Positions 1 to 5,659 of a DNA stretch of 6,956 nucleotides are shown here, in pieces. The stretch is from positions 1-6,956 of the forward strand of contig JAUVRN010000102.1 of the NCBI GenBank assembly GCA_030597645.1, read 5' to 3'. The position numbers and the translations under genes are program-made. This DNA comes from Candidatus Zixiibacteriota bacterium (GTDB lineage Bacteria; Zixibacteria; MSB-5A5; JAUVRN01). Below the pieces are notes generated by a model that was given only the letters and a program-made list of their open reading frames with translations, made no database searches and was not told the origin of the DNA. The first letter of the stretch is position 1. Each line of letters starts with the position of its first letter.

Positions 1-514
1 TGAGGAATTCCAGTTGGGTGACCACCGTAAACCAGTCCGCAAAGGTCAGTCCAAATTCCGTGACGAAAGCGGGTGAGTCGATGTTGCTGTCCCGGGTGCC
101 GTAGGTCACTTCGCGGGGGTCACCCACGAACATGATTCCGGGCGCAATATCCACGGCGATACGGCGATCGATCCAGTATCGAAGCCTTGGCTTGAGGCTC
201 AATCTCGGGTACACAACCTCGCGGTCATCAAAGAAGCCAAAAGAGATCTGAGCGGTGCCTCCGACAGCAAATCGATCGCTCACGTTGGTCATGCCACCCA
301 GATCTATCGTATATGTGCCATCGGCTACGACGTCTGGATGGTCTACGTTGCTGAGAGAAGTCAGGAATCCGGACTCGATCAGCACGAAGGAGCCGCACTC
401 TTTCCCCCAACAGGGTCGGAGGAGGGAGGTGCTCTTCTCCTGGGCTGTCGCGGACGGACAGGTCATGAGCAGGACGTTGCCCGCAACCAGAATCGTTCTC
501 ATGAAAACCTTCAT
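1..514 (-). CDS. Secreted outer-membrane beta-barrel-like protein, C-terminus missing (partial)
   Basis: An open frame runs without a stop from 514 to the left window edge (171 codons). It begins with a signal peptide: basic n-region MKVFMR, hydrophobic core, and a likely signal peptidase I site at ATA|QE after residue 24. The mature part has alternating polar/hydrophobic stretches typical of barrel strands (for example FAVGGTAQISFGFF and FVTEFGLTFADWFTVVTQLEFL-like segments) with short Asp/Gly/Asn turns. I do not recognise a specific family; an outer-membrane beta-barrel domain is the inference. The start is uncertain. ATG 514 gives a good n-region but only a GGGG upstream. ATG 502 (residue 5) has a better GAAGG five bases upstream. 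An in-frame ATG at 544 would add an acidic leader and is less likely. It lies 58 nt downstream of the FadL-like gene on the same strand and is probably co-transcribed with it. Cys34 and Cys39 could form a disulfide. Confidence 0.75.
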   Translation of the reverse strand, partial: MKVFMRTILVAGNVLLMTCPSATAQEKSTSLLRPCWGKECGSFVLIESGFLTSLSNVDHPDVVADGTYTIDLGGMTNVSDRFAVGGTAQISFGFFDDREVVYPRLSLKPRLRYWIDRRIAVDIAPGIMFVGDPREVTYGTRDSNIDSPAFVTEFGLTFADWFTVVTQLEFL

Positions 515-572
515 TGTGACCCCGTCTTCATGACCAGAGGCCATGACTCACCAGATCGCCCTGTCGCTGTCA

Positions 573-1943
573 TTACCACAACTTGCCCGCTGGACGGAAT
601 GCCGCGGTCAGGAGAACGGTCCACTTGCCGTAGCCTTCGTCGAAGCCGTACAGAGGATTGCCGCCGCGATAGGTTGAGTGTGCCACACCCAGATCGATAG
701 CCCATGTTCGCTGGAGCAGCAGGCCCAGGCCGCCCGACCACGTGATCCGATCCTGGACCACATATTGTGTGTCGTAGGGAAGTTCGTCCAGCCGCACGCC
801 CGCCCGCAGCGCAGCCCCTATGGGCGCAATGGTCAGCTCCACGCCCGCGCCGGCGCTCCCGGCCAGGCGGTACGTCTGGCTCATGGCATTGTTGATTGCG
901 AGAGCGTAGTCGGTTTTGCTGTATTCTGTTTGCGACCAATCCGTGACCGCTATGTCACCCGCCAACAGCAACGGGCCGAGGCGCCAGCTACCGCCGAATG
1001 TAACGGAACCCGGCAGTGTTATCTTGCGAGTCGTCGTCGGCTCGAGGTACTCCGTCGCTCCACTCGAATCCCGCTCTTCCGTGAAGTACTGTTCGATGTC
1101 AACCTCTAGTATCGTGGGTGTCCTGGCGGTCAAGCCGAGCCCGATGTTGTTACGTGGAAACCACAGCCAACCCAGATGGGCCCCGCCACCCTGTATCTTC
1201 TCTGAGGTGAGAGTACTGAATTCCCATGTTACCGGTATGCCGGGATTGGGTTCTTCAAAGCGTGTTCCCGAGAACCTCGTGTAATTGTTGAACGTCAAGG
1301 TACCGTTATAATAAACGCCGGTGGCGCCAAAGGACATGCGGGGAGATACGGCGATGCCAAAGCCCACTTGCACCGCATGCACCTGGCCGCTTTGAACTTC
1401 ATGGAACACGAATTCCTCTATCTGCTCGGCAATGACGTTTCCGGGAGAGTCGTCGAGCGTGTCCACAAAGTCTCCGGGCGCAAAGTCGAGGCGACCGGCG
1501 AGGATGCGGTTGAGGTCGTTGGTGACGGCGACGCCGAGTCCGATCGTGAGTGCACCGCGATAGGTTCGGATCGGGAATGAGGCATACAGTGAGCCGCCTC
1601 GTGCCTGCGCCATGGACTTGGCCCTGGGTGATACAGACGGGGGAGGGGCCACCGGTCTCACGCCCAGAGGCAGGGAAGTGCTGTTTAAGTCGGTGTGGCT
1701 GGCGCCGCCCAGTACCTCCAGGCGTGGTACCCGCGCCAGTGCGGCAGGATTGTACCAGAGTGCAGAGCCGTCATGAACGATGGCCACGGAGACGCCTCCC
1801 AGCCCCAGGGAGCGCGCGTTGTGAGACATCTCGCTGGCAATCAGCGGCTCGTATAGACGATCATTGATCAGATCAAAGGTCTGAGCAACCGCAGATCCGT
1901 CCCACCCGGACAGCAGGATCAGGCCTAGAATAGCCTGCTTCAT
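573..1943 (-). CDS. OmpP1/FadL/UPF0164-like outer-membrane protein
   Basis: A 456-residue complete gene. It has an N-terminal signal peptide with probable cleavage AVA|QT after residue 20. Residues 43-72 carry the hallmark of the OmpP1/FadL, PorV and UPF0164 barrel group, a GLGGVSVAIVHDGSALWYNP-type segment (gly-rich turn, Asp-Gly-Ser-Ala, then YNPAAL). The rest is a series of amphipathic strands with Gly/aromatic content and variable loops, ending in a final strand (KWTVLLTAAFRP) close to the C-terminus. Family members are 12-14-strand barrels that either take up hydrophobic compounds (FadL) or act as surface-protein shuttles (PorV); nothing here decides the substrate. The start is firm: ATG preceded by GAGGGG at 6-nt spacing, overlapping the upstream ORF stop as ATGA, so translational coupling is expected. 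The stop is TAA. It sits between a lipoprotein gene and a second barrel gene, suggesting a shared cell-envelope role. Confidence 0.88.
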   Translation of the reverse strand: MKQAILGLILLSGWDGSAVAQTFDLINDRLYEPLIASEMSHNARSLGLGGVSVAIVHDGSALWYNPAALARVPRLEVLGGASHTDLNSTSLPLGVRPVAPPPSVSPRAKSMAQARGGSLYASFPIRTYRGALTIGLGVAVTNDLNRILAGRLDFAPGDFVDTLDDSPGNVIAEQIEEFVFHEVQSGQVHAVQVGFGIAVSPRMSFGATGVYYNGTLTFNNYTRFSGTRFEEPNPGIPVTWEFSTLTSEKIQGGGAHLGWLWFPRNNIGLGLTARTPTILEVDIEQYFTEERDSSGATEYLEPTTTRKITLPGSVTFGGSWRLGPLLLAGDIAVTDWSQTEYSKTDYALAINNAMSQTYRLAGSAGAGVELTIAPIGAALRAGVRLDELPYDTQYVVQDRITWSGGLGLLLQRTWAIDLGVAHSTYRGGNPLYGFDEGYGKWTVLLTAAFRPAGKLW

Positions 1944-2398
1944 GGCGGTCCCCTCTTTGGCCGGCCGCGTCGCTCGGGCTCTGCGGGCTTGTCTTCTTTC
2001 TTATCCTCTTTCTTGTCTTCCTTCTTGTCGTCATCGTCGTCCTTCGAATCGCTGCTGGACGATGACGACGATTTGCTCTTCTTGCCGCTCTTCGATTTGC
2101 TCGCGGATCCGCCTCCCGTTTTCGGCTTGGCCTCTGCCGCGATCGGTCGCAGCTTGGGCGGCTTGGCACCCCACCAACCGGTAGGGCGGGAGTACGGTGG
2201 CTGACCTGCCGAACGCTTCGTATTGGGGGCGGGGCTTAGTTCCGGTGCCGCTCGAATGAGAACGGTATCGGTGCGGTCATCTTCTCGCTGCTCCGGCTCG
2301 CTCTCGCGCTGTGCCTTCGCCTCGTCATCCGGGGGCAGTTGGTCACTCGGCGTACGCCTGGGAATGGGACCATGATAGTCCGGCGCGGCCGCATCCAA
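1940..2398 (-). CDS. Low-complexity Pro-rich and Lys/Ser/Asp/Glu-rich ORF; probable C-terminal part of the upstream lipoprotein gene
   Basis: I recognise no family. The ORF is 152 codons if read from the TTG at 2398, the only possible start: there is no ATG or GTG between the preceding TAG (2441-2443) and the stop. A GGAG lies only 3 nt before the TTG, which is poor spacing. It is in exactly the same frame as the lipoprotein ORF at 2441-2818, and the sense codons between TAG and TTG (ERDPHPYTDDEPEI) continue its acidic, disordered style. Content in order: a Pro/Asp/Glu/Arg-rich linker, a small island around PTGWWGAKPPKLRP, then KSKSGKKSK, a run of seven Ser, five Asp, three KKED repeats and a basic end (RRGRPKRGPP). 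Mixed codons in the Ser and Asp runs argue that the composition is kept at protein level. Its last codons encode the ribosome-binding site of the next gene. Best interpretation: the second half of one gene, split by an amber codon or a sequencing error; a separate TTG-started gene is the alternative. Confidence 0.5.
   Translation of the reverse strand: MDAAAPDYHGPIPRRTPSDQLPPDDEAKAQRESEPEQREDDRTDTVLIRAAPELSPAPNTKRSAGQPPYSRPTGWWGAKPPKLRPIAAEAKPKTGGGSASKSKSGKKSKSSSSSSSDSKDDDDDKKEDKKEDKKEDKPAEPERRGRPKRGPP
1950..1955 (-). promoter_or_regulatory. Ribosome-binding site of the FadL-like gene
   Basis: GAGGGG lies 6 nt before the ATG at 1943. It is inside the last codons of the upstream ORF (Lys-Arg-Gly), and the two genes overlap by ATGA, so ribosomes finishing the tail could re-initiate here. 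Confidence 0.8.
1991..2026 (-). repeat. Three tandem 12-nt units encoding KKED
   Basis: Three consecutive 12-nt units on the minus strand encode Lys-Lys-Glu-Asp each, with synonymous differences between units (GAC/GAT, AAG/AAA, GAA/GAG). The tract is entirely purine on the coding strand except for the third bases of the Asp codons. It is followed at the DNA level (2027-2041) by five Asp codons of mixed type. It belongs to the charged tail of the low-complexity ORF. The synonymous variation means the repeat is not a fresh slippage product. Confidence 0.85.
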
Positions 2399-2440
2399 GA
2401 TCTCCGGCTCGTCATCCGTGTAGGGATGCGGATCCCGTTC

Positions 2441-2818
2441 CTAGCAATCATCATCGTCGTAGTAGTAGTCGTAGTACCCGTACTCGCCGTACGCAATGTT
2501 ATCGTACCAAAATTCTTCCTCGCTGGCGGAGTAGTAGTAGTCCCAGTAGTACTCTTCCCACCAGCACGGATAACCGTAGTAGTAGCCATACCGCGGATGG
2601 TCCCAAAAGTAATCGGCTCCGAAGTAGTAGTCGTACGGATCGTACGGGTAAACGTTGTAGTCGGGGTGGCAGTCAATACACGCGGCCCGTATCTCGCCCT
2701 TGCCCCACTTCTCCTGCTCTATCTTGGGATGTACGAATACCGTATAGCAACCACACAGCAGGACAGAGACGACGGCCAGCGTCCACAGTGAGCGCGCCGT
2801 TACAGGTACGCGGAGCAT
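2441..2818 (-). CDS. Tyr/Trp/Asp-rich lipoprotein with one CxxCH haem-type motif
   Basis: A 125-codon ORF ending at TAG. The signal sequence MLRVPVTARSLWTLAVVSV is followed by the lipobox LLCGC, so Cys24 should be lipidated and the protein anchored in a membrane leaflet. Residues 47-51 are CIDCH, a CxxCH motif of the kind that attaches c-type haem covalently; only one copy is present. Residues 52-125 are extreme in composition: 25 Tyr, 5 Trp and 3 Phe among 74 residues, interspersed with Asp, Glu, Gly and Pro, ending DYYYDDDDC. The start is well supported by GAGGGAG four nt before the ATG. It is the first gene of a leftward cluster with a FadL-like and another barrel protein. The frame stays open for 166 codons past the TAG, so this may be only the first half of the original protein. 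Function unknown. Haem binding, metal binding or a structural tyrosine-rich surface protein are all possible; the motif alone does not prove a cytochrome. Confidence 0.78.
   Translation of the reverse strand: MLRVPVTARSLWTLAVVSVLLCGCYTVFVHPKIEQEKWGKGEIRAACIDCHPDYNVYPYDPYDYYFGADYFWDHPRYGYYYGYPCWWEEYYWDYYYSASEEEFWYDNIAYGEYGYYDYYYDDDDC
2444..2665 (-). repeat. Tyrosine-codon-rich low-complexity tract
   Basis: This stretch encodes residues 52-125 of the lipoprotein and is dominated by TAC codons, seen as clusters of gta triplets on the plus strand, for example near 2460-2475, 2536-2552 and 2576-2584. The simple triplet texture produces long valine-rich spurious frames on the plus strand, which should not be taken as genes. 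Short homologous triplet runs make the tract a plausible site of slippage or of assembly and sequencing errors, which matters because the in-frame TAG lies at its downstream end. Confidence 0.7.
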
Positions 2819-2822
2819 GTGA

Positions 2823-2829
2823 CTCCCTC
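2823..2829 (-). promoter_or_regulatory. Ribosome-binding site of the lipoprotein gene
   Basis: GAGGGAG ends 4 nt before the ATG at 2818. This purine-rich match supports that ATG as the true start and makes the lipoprotein ORF credible despite its unusual composition. Confidence 0.8.
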
Positions 2830-2858
2830 GCCCGGCCCGGCAAGTGTGAGTTTTGGTT

Positions 2859-2878
2859 CTGCACGCCTAACCGTGCAG
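2859..2878. promoter_or_regulatory. Perfect 7-bp inverted repeat, 6-nt loop
   Basis: CTGCACG and CGTGCAG flank CCTAAC. The hairpin begins about 40 nt upstream of the lipoprotein ATG. It could be a leader-RNA hairpin or a dimeric regulator's operator. There is no T-run after it on the minus strand, so it is not a typical intrinsic terminator for a transcript heading into the lipoprotein gene; on the plus strand nothing upstream would need one. Confidence 0.5.
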
Positions 2879-3178
2879 CGACGAACTGGCCATATCAGGT
2901 GGGAAACCGTTGGGGGTCCGGATGTCCATCTTCGTCCCCATCGAATCGGTCAGGAGCGCGAGATGCTTGCTCAATCGAAGCGTAATCCGAAACCAAGGTT
3001 ACGCCGACGGCAGGCACCGTCAAGTAGATTCTGATCAATCTTCACTCGCTCCAGGGGTACAGCCAAGGCATCTCCGCCTGAAACCAGATTCAATTAGATG
3101 CGTACAGAGTCTTAAAGGGGCCGGGCGGTTCCGCACCGCTTCCCTGGACTCAAGCAGCGCGGGCCACAGAGGCGGAGC

Positions 3179-3224
3179 CCAGCCCGGCAACATCCCCGTT
3201 GAAGCGCGCTTGGGAAGGGGCTGG
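3179..3224 (+). promoter_or_regulatory. Possible leader hairpin sequestering the DUF5916 ribosome-binding site
   Basis: CCAGCCC (3179-3185) is the exact reverse complement of GGGCTGG (3218-3224). The second arm covers the three terminal G's of the Shine-Dalgarno AAGGGG (3215-3220) and abuts the ATG at 3225. The 32-nt loop holds a smaller CAAC/GTTG stem (3188-3191 with 3198-3201) and the palindrome AAGCGCGCTT. If formed, the stem would hinder initiation. In G+C-rich DNA a 7-bp match within 50 nt can arise by chance, so this is only a candidate. Confidence 0.35.
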
Positions 3225-5516
3225 ATGCGACAATCGGTTGTAGCGCTTGCAGTTGTGGGCGGTGTGTTGTGCCTGGGGCTCCCCTGGGTACCTTCGGATG
3301 CAAGTGCAAATGACCTCGAGGGAGACTACGCTCCTCAGTTCACCCCCGAACTTCACGTATTCGCAGCACCCGGAGAGATCAAGATTGACGGTGATCTCTC
3401 CGACGCAGGCTGGCAGGGAGCTCAGCCCGCTACGCACTTCAGCGAACATTCGCCCGGCGAAGAGATCCAGCCGCCGGTCCGAACCCGCGCGTATATCACG
3501 TTTGACGACGAGCATCTATACATCGCCGCCGTCTGCTACGCTGATCCCGGAACCGTTCGCGCATCACACTGCGAACGTGAGCAGATCTTCAACGACGACA
3601 ACATCGGGTTCTTCTTCGACACGTACGGAGATGCCTCGCAGGCGTACATCATTAATCTCAACCCCTACGGCATCCCTTACGACGCGCTTTGGACGCCGGG
3701 CTGGGGAGAAGACGGCAACTTCGACATTCTGTTCGAGTCCGCCGGGCAGATTACGGACTCCGGGTATCAGGTAGAGGCAGCCATCCCGTTTCGAAGTCTT
3801 CGCTTCCCGAACAGGGAAGTGCAGGAGTGGCGATTTGACTTCTACCGTCATCACCTGCGCGAAGTACATTACTCGATGTCGTGGGCCCGCTATGATCAGA
3901 GCGAGTCCTGCTGGCCGTGCCGGTGGGGAACCGTCAAGGGCATCCAGGAGGTCAAACCGGGCCGTGGGCTGGAATTCATCGGGAGCTATGTGGCCACTCA
4001 GGCCAGTTCGGTGAACGATGACCAGTATCCGCGACGGTCATTCTCCAACGGTGACGTGATGAGTGAGTTGTCACTGGGAGGGCGTTTTGCGCCTACCTCC
4101 GATGTCGCGCTCGAAGCGACGGTGAACCCGGATTTCAGTCAGATCGAGGCGGACGCGGCGCAGGTAGACGTCAACTCCACCTTTGCACTGTTTTATCCGG
4201 AGAGACGTCCGTTCTTCCAGGAGGGGATGGATGCGTTTCGCACCAACTTCAATGCGGTGTACACGCGCACCGTCAACGATCCGAGTTTTGCAGCCAAGGG
4301 CTCAGCGAAACTGGATAGAACCAGCGCATCCATTCTGTCCTCACAGGATGTCCACAGTCCGGTTCTAATACCACTGGAGGAGCAGTCTGCATTCGTTGGC
4401 ATGGGCAAGAGCTTCACGAACATGGTGGCGTTCCGACAGTCGTTTGGACGTGATAATCACCTGCGATTCCTGGCCACGGATCGCCGTTTTGAGGGGAGCG
4501 GGTCGGGTACGCTGGCCAGCGTGGACGGGGCTCTCAAACTCGCAAAGAGCGTGAAGTTACGAGGCCAGTACATATACACGCATACCGAGGAACCGCATGC
4601 CCGGTTGCAGGCTGACTATCTGCATACGACCTACTTCGACAACGGGAAATACACGGCGGCCCTGGATGGTGAGACGTTCTCCGGCTCCGCCGCTCTGGCG
4701 GGCATCAACTACAACGGCCGCCGTGCATTCGTGGACGTGGTCGCCTATCAGCGCACGCCGACCTACCGGGCAGAAAACGGTTTTCAGCCTCGCAACAACG
4801 ATCGCTGGCTGCAGGCGCAGGGCAGCTACCATTTCCGCCCCCAGGGCTCCGTCGTGACCGAGTGGCAGCCCCGTCTCGAAGTCGCCCGCATATACAACTT
4901 CGATGGCGTTCGCAAGGACCAGTGGATCAATGCCAGTGCGTGGACATCGCTGAATTTCGCACAGACCAGTCTCTTTGCGCAGTACCTGTACAGTCAGGAG
5001 CGGTTTGGCGGGAAGGAATTCGACCACATCTGGGTGATCACCGCGGACTTTGATTCTCGCCCGTGGAACGCGGCTGCGTTTGGGGCCACCGCCGCGTACG
5101 GATACACCATAGCGCGGGATTCCCTGGAAATGGGCGAGCAAGCGACCATCAACGGCTGGATCGATCTGCGTCCGCTCAGCCGTCTGCAGAGCGAACTAAG
5201 TATCCGGTATACGCAGAGTTACAACCCCAGAGAGGACTACTACTTCTTCAAGGGATACATCGCGCGTGCCCGGTTCAACTACCAGTTCACGCGACGCTTC
5301 TCACTGCGACTGGTCGCCGAATACGACGACTTTAGCAAACGCTGGAGCTTCGATCCACTGCTCACGTATCGGATCAATCCATTTTCGCAGTTCTTCTTGG
5401 GTGCCGGTTACGACTACTGGCGATTCGATGAGGCCGGAATCCTGGAGGACTTGACGGTCACGTCTCTCGGGGCGCGCCAGTTCTTTGTGAAGCTGCAATA
5501 CCTGCTGCAGACCTAG
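3225..5516 (+). CDS. DUF5916 family protein: CBM9-like domain plus outer-membrane beta-barrel
   Basis: A 763-residue protein. I chose the ATG at 3225 because AAGGGG lies 4 nt upstream and a clean signal peptide follows (MRQSVVALAVVGG..., cleavage ASA|ND after residue 28); longer in-frame starts back to 2910 would bury it. Residues about 44-250 form a CBM9/DOMON-like sandwich: KIDGDLSDAGWQ (53-64), DDEHLYIAAVCY (94-105), DDNIGFFFDTYGD (124-136), the AYIINLNPYG segment (140-149) and YQVEAAIPFRSLRF (181-194). The DUF5916 signature follows: NPDFSQIEADAAQV (301-314) and FYPERRPFFQEG (323-334), then strands of a large barrel to the terminal FFVKLQYLLQ. Length and both ends fit a complete family member. 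Family members sit in the outer membrane and their substrate is unknown; a role in binding or processing saccharides or peptides is often guessed from the CBM9-like fold. The only four Cys of the mature protein (104, 116, 229, 232, the last two as CWPC) are all in the N-terminal part. The stop is TAG. Confidence 0.93.
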   Translation: MRQSVVALAVVGGVLCLGLPWVPSDASANDLEGDYAPQFTPELHVFAAPGEIKIDGDLSDAGWQGAQPATHFSEHSPGEEIQPPVRTRAYITFDDEHLYIAAVCYADPGTVRASHCEREQIFNDDNIGFFFDTYGDASQAYIINLNPYGIPYDALWTPGWGEDGNFDILFESAGQITDSGYQVEAAIPFRSLRFPNREVQEWRFDFYRHHLREVHYSMSWARYDQSESCWPCRWGTVKGIQEVKPGRGLEFIGSYVATQASSVNDDQYPRRSFSNGDVMSELSLGGRFAPTSDVALEATVNPDFSQIEADAAQVDVNSTFALFYPERRPFFQEGMDAFRTNFNAVYTRTVNDPSFAAKGSAKLDRTSASILSSQDVHSPVLIPLEEQSAFVGMGKSFTNMVAFRQSFGRDNHLRFLATDRRFEGSGSGTLASVDGALKLAKSVKLRGQYIYTHTEEPHARLQADYLHTTYFDNGKYTAALDGETFSGSAALAGINYNGRRAFVDVVAYQRTPTYRAENGFQPRNNDRWLQAQGSYHFRPQGSVVTEWQPRLEVARIYNFDGVRKDQWINASAWTSLNFAQTSLFAQYLYSQERFGGKEFDHIWVITADFDSRPWNAAAFGATAAYGYTIARDSLEMGEQATINGWIDLRPLSRLQSELSIRYTQSYNPREDYYFFKGYIARARFNYQFTRRFSLRLVAEYDDFSKRWSFDPLLTYRINPFSQFFLGAGYDYWRFDEAGILEDLTVTSLGARQFFVKLQYLLQT

Positions 5517-5650
5517 AGGTCCGCGGCACCCCGGCAGTTATCGCCAAGGACGATCAGCAGACTGGCCCGCAAGCCGGCCACGTCCGGCACAAAGGCATGG
5601 CCCGCCGAGGGTCGGAACTGCATATTCCGACCAGAGGCAGTTCATCCACC

Positions 5651-5655
5651 AGGGG
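5651..5655 (+). promoter_or_regulatory. Ribosome-binding site deciding the GTG start of the DUF362 gene
   Basis: AGGGG sits 4 nt before GTG 5660. The upstream in-frame ATG at 5597 has only an AAAGG one base away, too close to act. The GTG start also puts the twin-arginine motif directly at the N-terminus, as Tat signals require. Confidence 0.7.
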
Positions 5656-5659
5656 CCGC

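Larger units (their letters stand above)
2819..3224. other. Divergent intergenic region, no gene recognised
   Basis: These 406 nt separate the leftward lipoprotein cluster from the rightward DUF5916 gene, so promoters for both must lie here or nearby. I find no convincing sigma70-type -35/-10 pair on either strand by eye, and no RNA family I can name. Short frames on both strands lack ribosome-binding sites and protein-like composition. The DUF5916 frame stays open back to about 2910, but that extension reads as low-quality Arg/Ser-rich sequence ahead of a clear signal peptide. The region does contain inverted repeats, listed separately. Confidence 0.75.

Noticed and set aside
511..939. 142-codon minus-strand Arg-rich frame
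   Set aside because: Lies within the FadL-like gene in another frame, with shadow-type composition and no domain.
2024..2041. DDDDK-like protease recognition string in the tail
   Set aside because: A chance product of adjacent Asp and Lys runs; no biological meaning is expected in a bacterium.
2236..2676. Minus-strand Thr-rich 146-codon frame
   Set aside because: Off-frame reading of the same TAC/GAC-rich tract. The overlapping frame with signal peptide and CxxCH is the credible one.
2339..2791. Plus-strand 150-codon frame rich in valine
   Set aside because: It is the antisense image of the tyrosine-codon tract (gta triplets read as Val). It has no protein-like domain, and the minus-strand frame has a lipobox and a good ribosome-binding site.
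2311..2985. Plus-strand 224-codon Ser/Arg/Pro-rich frame
   Set aside because: Shadow frame over the lipoprotein gene and the intergenic region; composition typical of a non-coding frame in G+C-rich DNA and no start signal.
3124..3141. GCGGT-TCCGC-ACCGC small hairpin
   Set aside because: Five perfect pairs plus G-U extension are common by chance in G+C-rich intergenic DNA, and there is no context to assign it a role.
2910..3224. 105-codon N-terminal extension of the DUF5916 gene
   Set aside because: It would place a clear signal peptide in the middle of the protein, and the ATG at 3225 has its own well-spaced ribosome-binding site.
5517..5659. Terminator after the DUF5916 gene
   Set aside because: Only weak short stems (for example GACC-TAGA-GGTC around the stop, and a 5-bp TGGCC/GGCCA stem) and no T-run, so no intrinsic terminator can be supported.
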